Positions 30,223 through 39,486 of a DNA stretch of 64,000 nt are shown piece by piece; position 1 is the stretch's first letter; each line of letters begins with the position of its first letter. The notes below the pieces were generated by a model. It saw nothing but the letters and a program-made list of their open reading frames with translations. It did not search any database and was not told the DNA's origin. Made by a program: the position numbers and the translations under genes. This stretch comes from Rhodoluna sp. GTDB lineage: Bacteria; Actinomycetota; Actinomycetes; Actinomycetales; Microbacteriaceae. The stretch lies in the NCBI RefSeq assembly GCF_024641065.1, contig NZ_JAHEDV010000001.1:124001-188000 (forward strand). The letters run 5' to 3'.

Positions 30223-30777
30223 CTAGCGCTGCGAATCCCAAATTGAGATTGTGTCATTTTCGTCGCTGGTCACGGTTCTTGGGAGCTCGGTGCGAGCTAC
30301 CCGGGCAGGCCAGCTCTTGGAAGCGAATGTGACGCCGACTTGAATAATCAGCAACAGAGCAATGGCGACGATAGCCAAGGATGCACTTGAGCTGACAGTA
30401 GTTTCGATTTGCTTCAGCCCGTGAGCCGTTGCGATTCCGGTGGCTGCCTCAATCTCACTACTTAGTGCAGAAATGTCTGATTTTGCGACGCCAAGTGTCA
30501 CAAGCGCTAGGAGTGCAGCTGTGAAGAGAGAGGCAATTGAACCGATAACCAGTCTCGCAACCCCAGGCAGAAACAGGAAGGTAAATGCTGCTGCACCAGA
30601 AAGCACCAGGAATGGAGAAATGAATGCATAGGTTGTGAATCCGTCAAAACTTTTCAGCTCAACAGTTTCTCCATTGGGCGCCATAGCTAGCGTGAACCAG
30701 GTTTGAGAGCATGCAATAGACACGAGAATAATTGCGCCAACCCAAAACACCAGTGCCGTTTGTTTTTTGATTTTCAC
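30223..30777 (-). CDS. Trp-operon-associated membrane protein (Trp_oprn_chp family)
   Basis: A 184-residue integral membrane protein with four predicted helices (about 8-26, 48-70, 74-97 and 133-152). It fits the actinobacterial family found between trpE and trpC, whose function is unknown. The start is GTG at 30777, just after the trpE stop with 2 nt between. Together with the HGxxPAAW-like protein downstream it inserts two membrane genes into an otherwise enzymatic operon. A transport, sensing or assembly role is possible but not shown by the sequence. Confidence 0.85.
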   Translation of the reverse strand: MKIKKQTALVFWVGAIILVSIACSQTWFTLAMAPNGETVELKSFDGFTTYAFISPFLVLSGAAAFTFLFLPGVARLVIGSIASLFTAALLALVTLGVAKSDISALSSEIEAATGIATAHGLKQIETTVSSSASLAIVAIALLLIIQVGVTFASKSWPARVARTELPRTVTSDENDTISIWDSQR

Positions 30778-30779
30778 TA

Positions 30780-32294
30780 CTAGACCTGCGCGTTTGCGAT
30801 TATTACTGCTCTGAGGGGTGCCCCAGCCTTAGAGATTGTCTCCTGGTATTCAGATTCGGGAACAGAATCTAGAACCAAGCCCGCCCCTGCTTGAACGTGG
30901 GCGACCCCGTCGCGAATGAACGCTGTGCGAATTGCGATGGCTAGGTCAGCGTTTCCGGCGAAGTCGAAATAACCAACTACACCACCATAGATTCCACGGT
31001 TAGACGGTTCGAGTTCGTCAATGATTTCTAGGGCACGTGGCTTAGGTGCTCCCGAAAGTGTGCCGGCTGGAAAAGTTGCTTTGAACACGTCGATGGGGCT
31101 TTGATCGGGTTTTACGTCACCCTCGACTGTTGAAACAAGGTGCATGATGTGGCTGAATCGGTGAACCTGCATGAATTCAGTCACTCGAACTGAACTTGGT
31201 TCGCAAACCTTGAGAAGATCATTGCGTGCAAGGTCGACCAGCATCAGGTGTTCGGCTTTTTCTTTATTGTCGTTCAAAAGGCTAGCTTCATGCGACTCAT
31301 CTGCCTCAGGAGTCAATCCGCGCGGGCGCGAACCAGCAATTGGGTGAGTTACCGCGTGTCCGTTAGTTACCTTGACTAGCGCCTCAGGTGATGAACCAAC
31401 CACTGCATATGGTCCTGATTCATCCGAGAAATTGAGAAGGTACATATAGGGGCTCGGATTAAGCTCACGCAATACGCGGTAGACATCTAGCGGGCTTGCT
31501 GCGCATGGGTGGTCAAGTCGTTGTGAAAGAACAACCTGAAAAACGTCACCGATTCGAACGTAGTGATTCGAGTTAGTGATGCTTTCGATAAAGTCTTCTT
31601 TTGCTACACGGTGACTTGCCTCGCTGTTTGCAGCAAAATCGAACGCTCCAACAGTCACTGTAGAACTTGAGTTCAGGTCGCTGAGCATGGTTTCGATTCG
31701 CGCCAAAGCTTCGCTATAAATTTGTGCAATGTCGATTCCATCACTCACAAATAGGTTCGAAACCAGCAGAATTTCATCCTGTTCGTGATCGACTATCACC
31801 AAGTCGCGGAACATCGCCAAGGCCAAGGTTGGGCTTGGATAATCTTTTGCCGGGGCTGGCCCAAGATTCTCAATCTCGCGAATAAGGTCCCAGGCCATTA
31901 GGCCAACTAAACCTGAAGTCAGTGGTGGAAGATTCTCAATTGAGTTACTTGACCAAGCCTTCTGAATTTGAGCCACGGCGTCCAATGCGCCACTAGCCAA
32001 CGGCTCATTTGCGTTAGGTAGAGCTGATTCTTGCGAATCAGAAACCCATGAAACGGTTCCGTTGTCTCCCTTGATTAGGTTTCCTCGGTTGTTGACTCCG
32101 ATGAAGCTGTACCGTGACCAAATTCCCTGTTCCGCTGATTCAAGCAAGAAACTGCCAGACCGGTTCGAAGTTACTTTTTCAAAAATCGAAAGCGGTGTTT
32201 CTGAACCTTTGCCCAAAGTGCGAATGACTGGGATAACCCGGTGATTTTGCGCCAGTGAGATTACCTCTGCAAGAGAATACTGATTGATGGTCAT
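30780..32294 (-). CDS. trpE: Anthranilate synthase component I
   Basis: Makes anthranilate from chorismate, using ammonia supplied by a glutaminase subunit TrpG that is not in this window. The 504 residues show the [14 protein letters not shown] active-site block and [16 protein letters not shown]. The N-terminal LLES motif ([10 protein letters not shown]), which contributes to tryptophan feedback binding, is present. I chose ATG at 32294: it overlaps the hisI stop as ATGA and has GGAGGAAG about nine bases upstream. This start couples the histidine and tryptophan genes. No leader peptide or attenuator is seen. Confidence 0.97.
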   Translation of the reverse strand: MTINQYSLAEVISLAQNHRVIPVIRTLGKGSETPLSIFEKVTSNRSGSFLLESAEQGIWSRYSFIGVNNRGNLIKGDNGTVSWVSDSQESALPNANEPLASGALDAVAQIQKAWSSNSIENLPPLTSGLVGLMAWDLIREIENLGPAPAKDYPSPTLALAMFRDLVIVDHEQDEILLVSNLFVSDGIDIAQIYSEALARIETMLSDLNSSSTVTVGAFDFAANSEASHRVAKEDFIESITNSNHYVRIGDVFQVVLSQRLDHPCAASPLDVYRVLRELNPSPYMYLLNFSDESGPYAVVGSSPEALVKVTNGHAVTHPIAGSRPRGLTPEADESHEASLLNDNKEKAEHLMLVDLARNDLLKVCEPSSVRVTEFMQVHRFSHIMHLVSTVEGDVKPDQSPIDVFKATFPAGTLSGAPKPRALEIIDELEPSNRGIYGGVVGYFDFAGNADLAIAIRTAFIRDGVAHVQAGAGLVLDSVPESEYQETISKAGAPLRAVIIANAQV

Positions 32295-32641
32295 CCGAGG
32301 TCTTCCTCCCCCGCGCTGAAGATTGTCGAAGCGTCGAAGCAAGAATCGGCGTTTGTGTGGCAGGCTGGACCGCTCTCAGTCACCGTGAGTAACAGGGTGT
32401 CGGCATCACAGTCAGCTTCAATTTTGTGAACCTTCTGGGTGTTACCCGAAGTTGCACCTTTGTGCCAAATCTCTTGACGTGATCGCGAAAAGAATACGCT
32501 CTCGCCAGTTTCAATGGTGAGAGCAAGTGACTCGGCATTCATCCAAGCCATCATCAAAACTCGACCAGTTTCGGAACTTTGAACGATTGCTGGGATAAGG
32601 CCGTCTTCATTGAATTTCAAGTTGAATAATGAATCGTTCAT
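32291..32641 (-). CDS. hisI: Phosphoribosyl-AMP cyclohydrolase
   Basis: Third step of histidine synthesis: opens the adenine ring of phosphoribosyl-AMP. The 116 residues carry the metal-binding and catalytic cysteines in [10 protein letters not shown] and [10 protein letters not shown], and the [16 protein letters not shown] block. It is the stand-alone form; HisE is a separate gene upstream. Its stop overlaps the trpE ATG. Confidence 0.97.
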   Translation of the reverse strand: MNDSLFNLKFNEDGLIPAIVQSSETGRVLMMAWMNAESLALTIETGESVFFSRSRQEIWHKGATSGNTQKVHKIEADCDADTLLLTVTESGPACHTNADSCFDASTIFSAGEEDLG

Positions 32642-32643
32642 TC

Positions 32644-33405
32644 TTAGCGCACCTCGTAGCCTGCATTTTTGAGTGCCAATTTAGCCTCTGAGATTTTTAC
32701 TGACCCCTCGTGAAAAATCGAAGCGGCAAGGATTGCATCTGCACCGGCTGCTGCTGCATCTGGAAAGTCCTCGGCTTTGCCAGCTCCACCGGACGCAATC
32801 ACCGGAACAGGAGAAATGGCTCGAATTGCCTCTAGCATTTCAGAGTCGAATCCGGCACGGGTTCCGTCAGCATCGATGCTGTTAACCAGAAGTTCGCCGG
32901 CACCGAGTTCAATTGCTTGCGCAACCCAAGCGAGAGCGTCGAGCTCGGTCTCCTGTCGGCCACCGTGGGTGGTTACAACGAAGCCAGATTCAGTTTTTGA
33001 CGAGCGCTTTAGGTCGAGTGAAATGACCAAAACCTGGTTTCCAAATCTCGTCGAGATATCTGAAAGTAACTGTGGATTCGCAATGCCTGCCGAACCAACG
33101 CTAACTTTGTCAGCTCCTGCACCGAGGAGTTTCGCGACGTCATCAACCGCGCGGATTCCGCCTCCAACTGTCAGCGGAATAAACACCTGTTCAGCGCAGG
33201 CGGTCACAAGGTCATACATAGTCGATCGGTTATCTACCGTTGCGTGAACGTCCAAGAAGGTAAGTTCGTCTGCGCCATCCTGGTAGTAGCGAGCCGCAAG
33301 CTCAATCGGGTCGCCAGCGTCACGAAGGTTTAGAAAATTCACGCCTTTGACCACGCGGCCATCCGCGACATCGAGGCAAGGGATGACTCGAATTGAAAGC
33401 GACAT
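32644..33405 (-). CDS. hisF: Imidazole glycerol phosphate synthase subunit HisF
   Basis: Cyclase subunit that with HisH makes imidazole glycerol phosphate and AICAR. The 253-residue TIM barrel shows [15 protein letters not shown] with the catalytic aspartate near residue 11 and the second in ISLDLKRS near residue 131. HisH and HisA are not in the window. The ATG overlaps the hisG stop by one base (TAATG). Confidence 0.98.
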   Translation of the reverse strand: MSLSIRVIPCLDVADGRVVKGVNFLNLRDAGDPIELAARYYQDGADELTFLDVHATVDNRSTMYDLVTACAEQVFIPLTVGGGIRAVDDVAKLLGAGADKVSVGSAGIANPQLLSDISTRFGNQVLVISLDLKRSSKTESGFVVTTHGGRQETELDALAWVAQAIELGAGELLVNSIDADGTRAGFDSEMLEAIRAISPVPVIASGGAGKAEDFPDAAAAGADAILAASIFHEGSVKISEAKLALKNAGYEVR

Positions 33406-34244
33406 TAGATTCTCGCGGCGTGGATTGCGCTAACTAAAATTGCGCGTGCGCCAAGTTCGTAGAGTTCATCCATCTTGGAATTGATCTCTGATGATTTGAC
33501 TAAGGCGCGAACCGCCACCCAATCGGTGTCTCTTAGTGGTGACACTGTTGGAGATTCGATGCCTGGTGTGACTGCTGATGCTTTTTCAACCAGTTCGGTC
33601 GGGCAGTCGTAATCGAAGATAACGTATTCACGGGCAACCAGCACGCCCTGCATGCGACGCAGCAATTGCTGGTGCTCGCTGGCACCATTAGGCGCGACAA
33701 TCAGGTGCGCAGAGCTCTCGAGAATAACTGGTCCGAAAATTTCAAGACCAGCCTGTCGAAGGGTGTTACCAGTTGAAACAACATCTGCGACTGCATCTGC
33801 CACGCCAAGTCGAACAGCAACCTCAACGGCACCGTCAAGTTGAACCAACTCGACATTTACGCCCTGTGCCTTCAAAAAATCTTCAACAAGGTGCGGGTAG
33901 GCTGTTGCCACTCGCTTGCCTTCGAGGTCGGCGATGGACTTGAAAGTTCCTACTGGGCCGGCAAATCTAAATGTTGAACCGCCGAAACCGAGGTCAGCTA
34001 CCGATTGTGCCTTTGATCTGCTGTCAAGCAGCAAGTCGAGCCCGGTGAAGCCCACGTCAAGGGAACCTGCACCGACGTAAGTTGCAATGTCTCTAGGGCG
34101 CAGGTAAAAGAATTCGATGCCGTGTGCTTCGTCTACTACGTGCAGATCTTTGGGATCGCGACGAACGGTATAGCCAGCTTCTTTAAGCATCAGAATGGCT
34201 GACTCTGACAAAATGCCTTTGTTTGGAACTGCGACTCTAAGCAA
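33405..34244 (-). CDS. hisG: ATP phosphoribosyltransferase, long form
   Basis: First, feedback-controlled step of histidine synthesis. The 279 residues are the long form: two periplasmic-binding-protein-like lobes with the PRPP-site segment [15 protein letters not shown], and a C-terminal ACT-like domain (about 205-279) where histidine binds as inhibitor. No HisZ is therefore needed. The start is TTG at 34244 with GAGAG seven bases upstream. It follows hisE after 23 nt. Confidence 0.97.
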   Translation of the reverse strand: MLRVAVPNKGILSESAILMLKEAGYTVRRDPKDLHVVDEAHGIEFFYLRPRDIATYVGAGSLDVGFTGLDLLLDSRSKAQSVADLGFGGSTFRFAGPVGTFKSIADLEGKRVATAYPHLVEDFLKAQGVNVELVQLDGAVEVAVRLGVADAVADVVSTGNTLRQAGLEIFGPVILESSAHLIVAPNGASEHQQLLRRMQGVLVAREYVIFDYDCPTELVEKASAVTPGIESPTVSPLRDTDWVAVRALVKSSEINSKMDELYELGARAILVSAIHAARI

Positions 34245-34267
34245 TTGGAATCTCTCGTTTGAAATGT

Positions 34268-34531
34268 TTAAAAGTTTTTTTCAAGGTCTTGCAAGCTAAT
34301 GCCCTTAGCTGTCATCAAAACCTGCAAATGGTAAATCAATTGAGAGATCTCTTCAGCTGTGCGCTCATTGCCCTCGTACTCGGCAGCCATCCATACTTCG
34401 GCAGCTTCTTCAACGATTTTTTTACCGATGGTGTGCACACCCGCGTCTAGCCACTTGACGGTCTCAGAACCGTTCGGGCGAGCAGATGCCTTTTCACCGA
34501 TTTCGTTGAGTAATTGTTCGAAGGACTTCAT
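34268..34531 (-). CDS. hisE: Phosphoribosyl-ATP pyrophosphatase
   Basis: Second step of histidine synthesis: removes pyrophosphate from phosphoribosyl-ATP. The 87 residues are an all-helical MazG-like domain with the [14 protein letters not shown] metal-binding acidic block (~35-48). A perfect AGGAGG stands only one base before the ATG, too close to work normally, whereas TAAACT lies seven bases before it as a possible -10 box. The message may be leaderless. It heads the hisE-hisG-hisF-hisI-trpE run, 39 nt after rpe. Confidence 0.95.
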   Translation of the reverse strand: MKSFEQLLNEIGEKASARPNGSETVKWLDAGVHTIGKKIVEEAAEVWMAAEYEGNERTAEEISQLIYHLQVLMTAKGISLQDLEKNF

Positions 34532-34538
34532 ACCTCCT

Positions 34539-34544
34539 AGTTTA
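34539..34544 (-). promoter_or_regulatory. Candidate -10 box at hisE
   Basis: TAAACT on the minus strand, seven bases before the hisE ATG. It would start a leaderless histidine-tryptophan transcript. CTGCAA about 16 bases upstream is a weak -35 candidate. Confidence 0.4.
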
Positions 34545-34570
34545 GTGCTATCCCCCGTGTTTGCAGGGCT

Positions 34571-35242
34571 CTAGTGGCGGTGGGAAAGCCCCTGATTGGC
34601 AAGAGCGCGAAGGTGATCAATTTGCACCTGACGATCGCTCGCCTTGAAGACGGCAGAGCCGGCTACGAATGTGTCGGCACCATGTTCAGCGACTCGCTCA
34701 ATGTTTGACTCATCAATGCCGCCGTCCACCTGAAGCCAAATATCTAACTTCTCAGCGTCAATTTTTCGTCTTGCGGCTCGAACTTTATCCAAGGTGGTTT
34801 CAATTAGCGCCTGACCGCCAAAACCAGGCTCAACCGTCATAACCAATAGCTGATCAAACTCGTGCAAATCGTCGAGAAAACCATCTACTGGAGTGCCTGG
34901 TTTGATTGCTACGCCGGCACGGGCACCTATGGATCTAATTTTTCGAGCCAGTGCAACCGGGTTTTCAGACGCCTCTGCGTGAAAAGTAACTGAATAGGCC
35001 CCAGTTTCGGCATAACCCGAAGCCCACTGGTCGACATTTGAAATCATCAAGTGAATGTCTAGAGGTTTAGGTGTGATCTGCTGCATTCGCAGCACCATGG
35101 GCAAGCCGAAGGTGAGGTTCGGAACAAAGTGGTTGTCCATCACGTCAACATGGATTAGGTCTGCGTTAGAGATGCTCTCGAATTCGGTCTGAAAGTTAGC
35201 GAAATCGGCAGACAAAATGCTCGGATTAATTCGGGCGTTCAT
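34571..35242 (-). CDS. rpe: Ribulose-phosphate 3-epimerase
   Basis: Interconverts ribulose 5-phosphate and xylulose 5-phosphate in the pentose phosphate pathway. The 223-residue TIM barrel shows SILSADFANF, HVDVMDNHFVPNLTFG and VEPGFGGQ with the metal-binding histidines and aspartates. It begins four bases after rsmB, with no Shine-Dalgarno; a TAGGCT box overlapping the rsmB stop codon lies six bases before the ATG. Confidence 0.97.
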   Translation of the reverse strand: MNARINPSILSADFANFQTEFESISNADLIHVDVMDNHFVPNLTFGLPMVLRMQQITPKPLDIHLMISNVDQWASGYAETGAYSVTFHAEASENPVALARKIRSIGARAGVAIKPGTPVDGFLDDLHEFDQLLVMTVEPGFGGQALIETTLDKVRAARRKIDAEKLDIWLQVDGGIDESNIERVAEHGADTFVAGSAVFKASDRQVQIDHLRALANQGLSHRH

Positions 35243-35246
35243 GTTT

Positions 35247-36620
35247 TTAGCCTAATGACTTCTTCATGAGCGCGATGAACATGGCATCGGTGGAATGAAT
35301 GTGTGGCCACAACTGAGTTGTTTTACGTGAGTTGTTTAGATGCAAGTTTGGATTAATCTTTGAAATCACCCGGTTTGTATCCATTAGCTCAGCGCCTAGT
35401 TTTTTCGACGCCCAGTCGGCAATAGCGTTCGTTTCAGCCAGGTGAGGTGAGCAGGTAACGTACGCCATCACTCCCCCTGGCTTCAGTGCGTCCCAGGCGC
35501 TGCTCAGCAGCTCTTCTTGCAATTTGGTGAGGTCGGCCACATCGGCCTGTTGCTTTCTCCAGCGAGATTCAGGTCTTCTTCTCAAGGCGCCTAGGCCAGT
35601 GCAAGGTGCATCAAGCAGGATTCGGTCATAAAGGGCCGGCTGAGATTCTCCAATGCTTCTGCCATCAAGTTCGGTCACTTTCACATCTGCTGCAATCGGC
35701 TCAAGTGCCTGGCGAACAAGCTTTGCTCGGTGCGGGGCAACTTCATTACAGACCAGCGTTGCACCAGCTAACTTGGCTTCAGCAGCAAGAAGGGCGGCCT
35801 TTCCGCCGGGGCCAGCACACATGTCTAGCCATTTTTCATTTGGTTGAACTTTTTCAACATCAACTAACGCCAACGCTGCTAACTGCGAGCCTTGATCTTG
35901 CACGCGCACTCGCCCTTCACGGAAGGCGAGCAGGTTGTTCGGGTCGCCCGAATCAAGCTGAGCTCCAATTGGGCTTGCTGGGCCAACCTCTAGACCCTCG
36001 AAATCTCGCTCGTCTGCGAAACCTGGCAGCGCAACCAAACTCACCAATGGGGCGATGTTATCTGCGAAAAGGAGATCTTTGAGTTCTGACTCACGCCCAT
36101 CTAGCTTCAGCGCTTGCTCTAGGGCACGAACTACCCAAATTGGGTGACTAAACTCAACAGCCAGTCGCTCGTGTGGGTTTTCGAGACCCGAAAGAACTGC
36201 CTCGAGCCACTGATCGCGAGACTTCTCAGAAACTCTTCGCAACACACCGTTTATAAAACCCACAGCGCCGCGGCTCAAATAACGCTTGGCGAGCTCCACA
36301 GTTTCGCTGAGAGCCGCGTGTGAAGGTACTCGCATGCCGAGAATCTGATGGGCGCCGAGTCGAAGAAATACCAGTGCGTTGATGTCGATTTCATCGCTGT
36401 ATCGTTGGGCGCACTCTTCAACGACCCGGTCATAGAAAAGTTGCCATCTCAAAGAGCCGAAAGCGAGTTCTTGTGTAAATGCCGAGTCACGGGTGTCAAG
36501 GCCAGAGTCGTCAAGCAACTTAGGCAATAGCAAGTTAGCGTAAGCGTCATCTTTTTCTACCGCCAAAAGCAGATTTATGGCTACTTCGCGAGCTGATACA
36601 TTGCGTTTTTGTTGAGCCAT
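35247..36620 (-). CDS. rsmB: 16S rRNA m5C967 methyltransferase (RsmB/Fmu family)
   Basis: SAM-dependent cytosine-5 methyltransferase of small-subunit rRNA. The 457 residues hold an N-terminal NusB-like RNA-binding domain (to ~140) and a Rossmann methyltransferase: SAM loop DMCAGPGGKAALLA, motif IV LLDAPCTGLGALRRRPESRW and motif VI YVTCSPHLAET, which provide the two conserved cysteines. Its ATG overlaps the fmt stop by one base. The exact target base is inferred from family membership. Confidence 0.95.
   Translation of the reverse strand: MAQQKRNVSAREVAINLLLAVEKDDAYANLLLPKLLDDSGLDTRDSAFTQELAFGSLRWQLFYDRVVEECAQRYSDEIDINALVFLRLGAHQILGMRVPSHAALSETVELAKRYLSRGAVGFINGVLRRVSEKSRDQWLEAVLSGLENPHERLAVEFSHPIWVVRALEQALKLDGRESELKDLLFADNIAPLVSLVALPGFADERDFEGLEVGPASPIGAQLDSGDPNNLLAFREGRVRVQDQGSQLAALALVDVEKVQPNEKWLDMCAGPGGKAALLAAEAKLAGATLVCNEVAPHRAKLVRQALEPIAADVKVTELDGRSIGESQPALYDRILLDAPCTGLGALRRRPESRWRKQQADVADLTKLQEELLSSAWDALKPGGVMAYVTCSPHLAETNAIADWASKKLGAELMDTNRVISKINPNLHLNNSRKTTQLWPHIHSTDAMFIALMKKSLG
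35249..35254 (-). promoter_or_regulatory. Candidate -10 box for leaderless rpe
   Basis: TAGGCT on the minus strand overlaps the last codons and stop of rsmB and lies six bases before the rpe ATG, the same geometry as at polA and coaE. No ribosome site is present. Confidence 0.42.
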
Positions 36621-37558
36621 TATGCGAAAACTACTTTCGTGTTCTTAGGTAAACCGCGGTACCAGTCCCTGGCTGACATCGCTTTTTTTCCGGCGGGTTG
36701 CACTTCGATGATTGCTAGTGCCGAGCCATCTCCGCATGTCACCACAATTGCGTCATCTGAGTTGAATACCGATCCAGGTGTCGAATCGGTGGTGCCGACT
36801 GAGTATGGCCGCGCTGCCAAGATGCGGATGGAGTCTGAACCGAATTCTGTCCATGCCATCGGTTCAGGATTCATGGCGCGAATCACAGCATCAACTTTGC
36901 TACTGTCTGCCGACCAGTCAATTCGAGCCAACTGACGACTTAGTTTGGTAGCAAGTGGATAAGTATCTAGCTTGGAAAGGTCTTGGGTAATCGGTTTGGC
37001 AAGTCCGCTGAAAATGGCCGGGAGAGCCTCACCGAGGGCCGAAACGCCCAACTTAGTAAGCCTTTCAAGAAGGTCGCTGGCATTTTCATTCGGGTTGACC
37101 TCAGTTGGTACCTGGCTAAAAATTGGGCCAGTGTCCATTCCCTCATCGAGTTGAAAAATTGTCACGCCAGTTATCGAGTCACGATTTAGAAGTGCGTGTT
37201 GAACGGGCGCAGCCCCGCGCCAGCATGGCAACAGGCTGTAATGCAAGTTCACCCAGCCCAGCGGCAAAGCGTCAAGAGCTTTGCGGTTCAAAAGAGCGCC
37301 GTAGGCGACGATTACTCCAAGGTCTGCAGCGAATTTGTTGATTTCACCAAGCGCCGAGTCGTCAACGCGGTTTGTTTTAACCACGGGAATATTCAGACCC
37401 TCAGCAACCTGCGCTACCGGGCTAGGCGTCATTAGGCGTTTTCGTCCGATTGGGGCATCAAGGCGGGTGATAACCACACTGATTTCATATCCCATTTCAT
37501 GAAGTGCCAACAGGGTTTCCGCAGCGTTGCGCGGTGTTCCTGCAAAGGCGATTTTCAA
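36620..37558 (-). CDS. fmt: Methionyl-tRNA formyltransferase
   Basis: Formylates initiator Met-tRNA with 10-formyltetrahydrofolate. The 312 residues show the catalytic WVNLHYSLLPCWRGAAP block and QLDEGMDTGPI, plus a C-terminal OB-like tRNA-binding domain. The start is TTG at 37558, with AAGGG about five bases upstream; no better start is seen. It follows priA after 24 nt and overlaps rsmB by one base. Confidence 0.97.
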   Translation of the reverse strand: MKIAFAGTPRNAAETLLALHEMGYEISVVITRLDAPIGRKRLMTPSPVAQVAEGLNIPVVKTNRVDDSALGEINKFAADLGVIVAYGALLNRKALDALPLGWVNLHYSLLPCWRGAAPVQHALLNRDSITGVTIFQLDEGMDTGPIFSQVPTEVNPNENASDLLERLTKLGVSALGEALPAIFSGLAKPITQDLSKLDTYPLATKLSRQLARIDWSADSSKVDAVIRAMNPEPMAWTEFGSDSIRILAARPYSVGTTDSTPGSVFNSDDAIVVTCGDGSALAIIEVQPAGKKAMSARDWYRGLPKNTKVVFA

Positions 37559-37582
37559 TAGGACCCTTTCATCTGTCAGCCT

Positions 37583-39478
37583 CTAGATTACTTCTGAGTC
37601 GTCCATTTTTACGCGGATTGGTCTTGTTGCGCGACCAGATTTGGAGCTAAAGGCAGTTTGCCCAGCTGAATGCACCGCAATCAATGACCGCATGATTTTT
37701 GACAGGTTCTCGCCCTGTGAATACTCATACCTAACGAAGGCGCGCCAACCCGTCAGCACTTCTCGTTCATAAACAGGGATAGGCCCCAGAATCTCGATTT
37801 CTTTGTTTTGCTGCAAATCAGACAAAACTGCCTGCAAAACTGTTTGTTCCGCAAAAATTGACGCCAATCGCACAGCTGGCGGGAATCGCAACTCACGGCG
37901 GCTCGATAATTCTTTTGCTGCAATTACCTGCATGTTCCATGCGCTCATGTTGAGAGCAAGATCTCCGTGCAGACCAACTATCACAGACTTGCTACCGGTT
38001 GCCCCAAGTGCGATTGCATTCGCCCAATTTCGCACAGCGTCTTCCGTAGCGCGAAGTGAATCCTTTGCCAGTGCCTGTTGAGCGTCGAGTATGACGACAG
38101 CGCTGTATCCGTGTTCGGCTCTTGGTTCAGCCCCAGGCGTAGCAACAACCATCTGTGGCTGATTCGATACCGATGCTTTTTTGTGGTCGCCGGTCGATTC
38201 AACCAGCAAGACACCGGGAAACCCTCTTCCGAACTCCTCTAGTGTTCGAATCGTCCCCGCGCGGCCTCCCCTAAGCTTGGTCGAGCCGCAGGCGTGGCAG
38301 TGAAAATTGGCATTGATCAGATTGCACCAACGGCATCGAACTTGGTTGTTTCGATCTAGCCAAATTGGCCCATTGCACTTATTGCAGGTTGCACGCGACG
38401 AACAATTCGAGCAAAATCCAGAAACCGAACTGCCTTTGCCAGCTACCTGAATAAGTACCGGTCCAGTCTTCAAACCGTCACGGATAGCTTGCCAGGCATG
38501 GCCATCAACCCGGACGTTTTGGTCGGTGGTAGTGCAGGTTGGGCGCTCAAAAACTTGAACGCTATCTCTCAGATACCCGATCTCGACAAGTCGCTGGATT
38601 TCTGATGAACGCACATGCGAGGCGAAGAAGATTGAACAATTGGATTGAACCTGGCGAATTAGAGCGACTTCACGGGAGTGTGAATATGGTGATGATTGCT
38701 CAAGATGGCTCGAGTCACCGTCATCCCAGATCGCAATTAGACCGAGATTCATAACTGGTGCATAAACCGCAGCCCTACTACCCACGATGATAGAAACTTC
38801 GCGTGAGAGTGCTTTCAGGAAGGCTGCGTATCTTTTGGATTTAGTTTGATCGCCGGCGTAGTCAACTAACAAAGGCTCTACCGGAGTACCGGCGGCCGCT
38901 TTGATGAATGCGGCTTGATCTCTGAAATCAGGAAGAAGAACAATCGAAGATTTTCGTTGGAGAACCATCTGGGTGCATCGCTGAACGAGTTCGATTGCCC
39001 ATGCAGGGCCGCGCTCATCTGTTGAGGGGTTGATGATTGATGTTTCGCGGTAACTTGACTCATCGACCAGCGATGTGGCCGGCGGATCGAAAAACAGCGA
39101 GGCATCGCCTGCTAGAGAATCTAGCCATCGCTTCTCAACAGCTACCGACCTGGTCGGAACAGCTAACTTCAAGACGTCGCTGATGGCAACCACCTGACGG
39201 TCTGCAACTGCCCGCGCAAGTTTGTAGATGTCGGCCGTAAGTGCCGGTACCTCAGAAACTAGTTTCTCGATTTCGGAAAGCTTGCCAGAGTAGTCAGATT
39301 CGTCAACCAAATCGACAACAAAACCTTCAGTAAGGCTGCGACCCCGCCCGAATTGAACTAATACGCGGCTGCCGCGGTTCACCAACGCAACCATCTCGTT
39401 TGGCACTAGGTAGTCAAAAACCCTATCTAGTTGGGGTAAGGGTGAGTCAATGACAACCCTTGCCACCAATTGAGTCAT
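37583..39478 (-). CDS. priA: Primosomal protein N' homologue, probable helicase-inactive PriA
   Basis: PriA restarts stalled replication forks by recognising branched DNA and loading the replicative helicase. The 631 residues keep the N-terminal 3'-end-binding domain and the eight zinc-binding cysteines (CSNC, CNKC, CRWC, CHAC, within about residues 365-410), but lack a Walker A loop, and the DExH motif is replaced by IWDDGDSSH. Helicase activity is therefore doubtful, as is common in actinobacterial members. The ATG has no good ribosome site and lies 8 nt after metK, so coupling is likely. Confidence 0.93.
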   Translation of the reverse strand: MTQLVARVVIDSPLPQLDRVFDYLVPNEMVALVNRGSRVLVQFGRGRSLTEGFVVDLVDESDYSGKLSEIEKLVSEVPALTADIYKLARAVADRQVVAISDVLKLAVPTRSVAVEKRWLDSLAGDASLFFDPPATSLVDESSYRETSIINPSTDERGPAWAIELVQRCTQMVLQRKSSIVLLPDFRDQAAFIKAAAGTPVEPLLVDYAGDQTKSKRYAAFLKALSREVSIIVGSRAAVYAPVMNLGLIAIWDDGDSSHLEQSSPYSHSREVALIRQVQSNCSIFFASHVRSSEIQRLVEIGYLRDSVQVFERPTCTTTDQNVRVDGHAWQAIRDGLKTGPVLIQVAGKGSSVSGFCSNCSSRATCNKCNGPIWLDRNNQVRCRWCNLINANFHCHACGSTKLRGGRAGTIRTLEEFGRGFPGVLLVESTGDHKKASVSNQPQMVVATPGAEPRAEHGYSAVVILDAQQALAKDSLRATEDAVRNWANAIALGATGSKSVIVGLHGDLALNMSAWNMQVIAAKELSSRRELRFPPAVRLASIFAEQTVLQAVLSDLQQNKEIEILGPIPVYEREVLTGWRAFVRYEYSQGENLSKIMRSLIAVHSAGQTAFSSKSGRATRPIRVKMDDSEVI

Positions 39479-39486
39479 TTGATTGT

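Noticed and set aside
37195-37435. Plus-strand 79-codon frame opposite fmt
   Set aside because: Shadow of fmt in another frame with no ribosome site.
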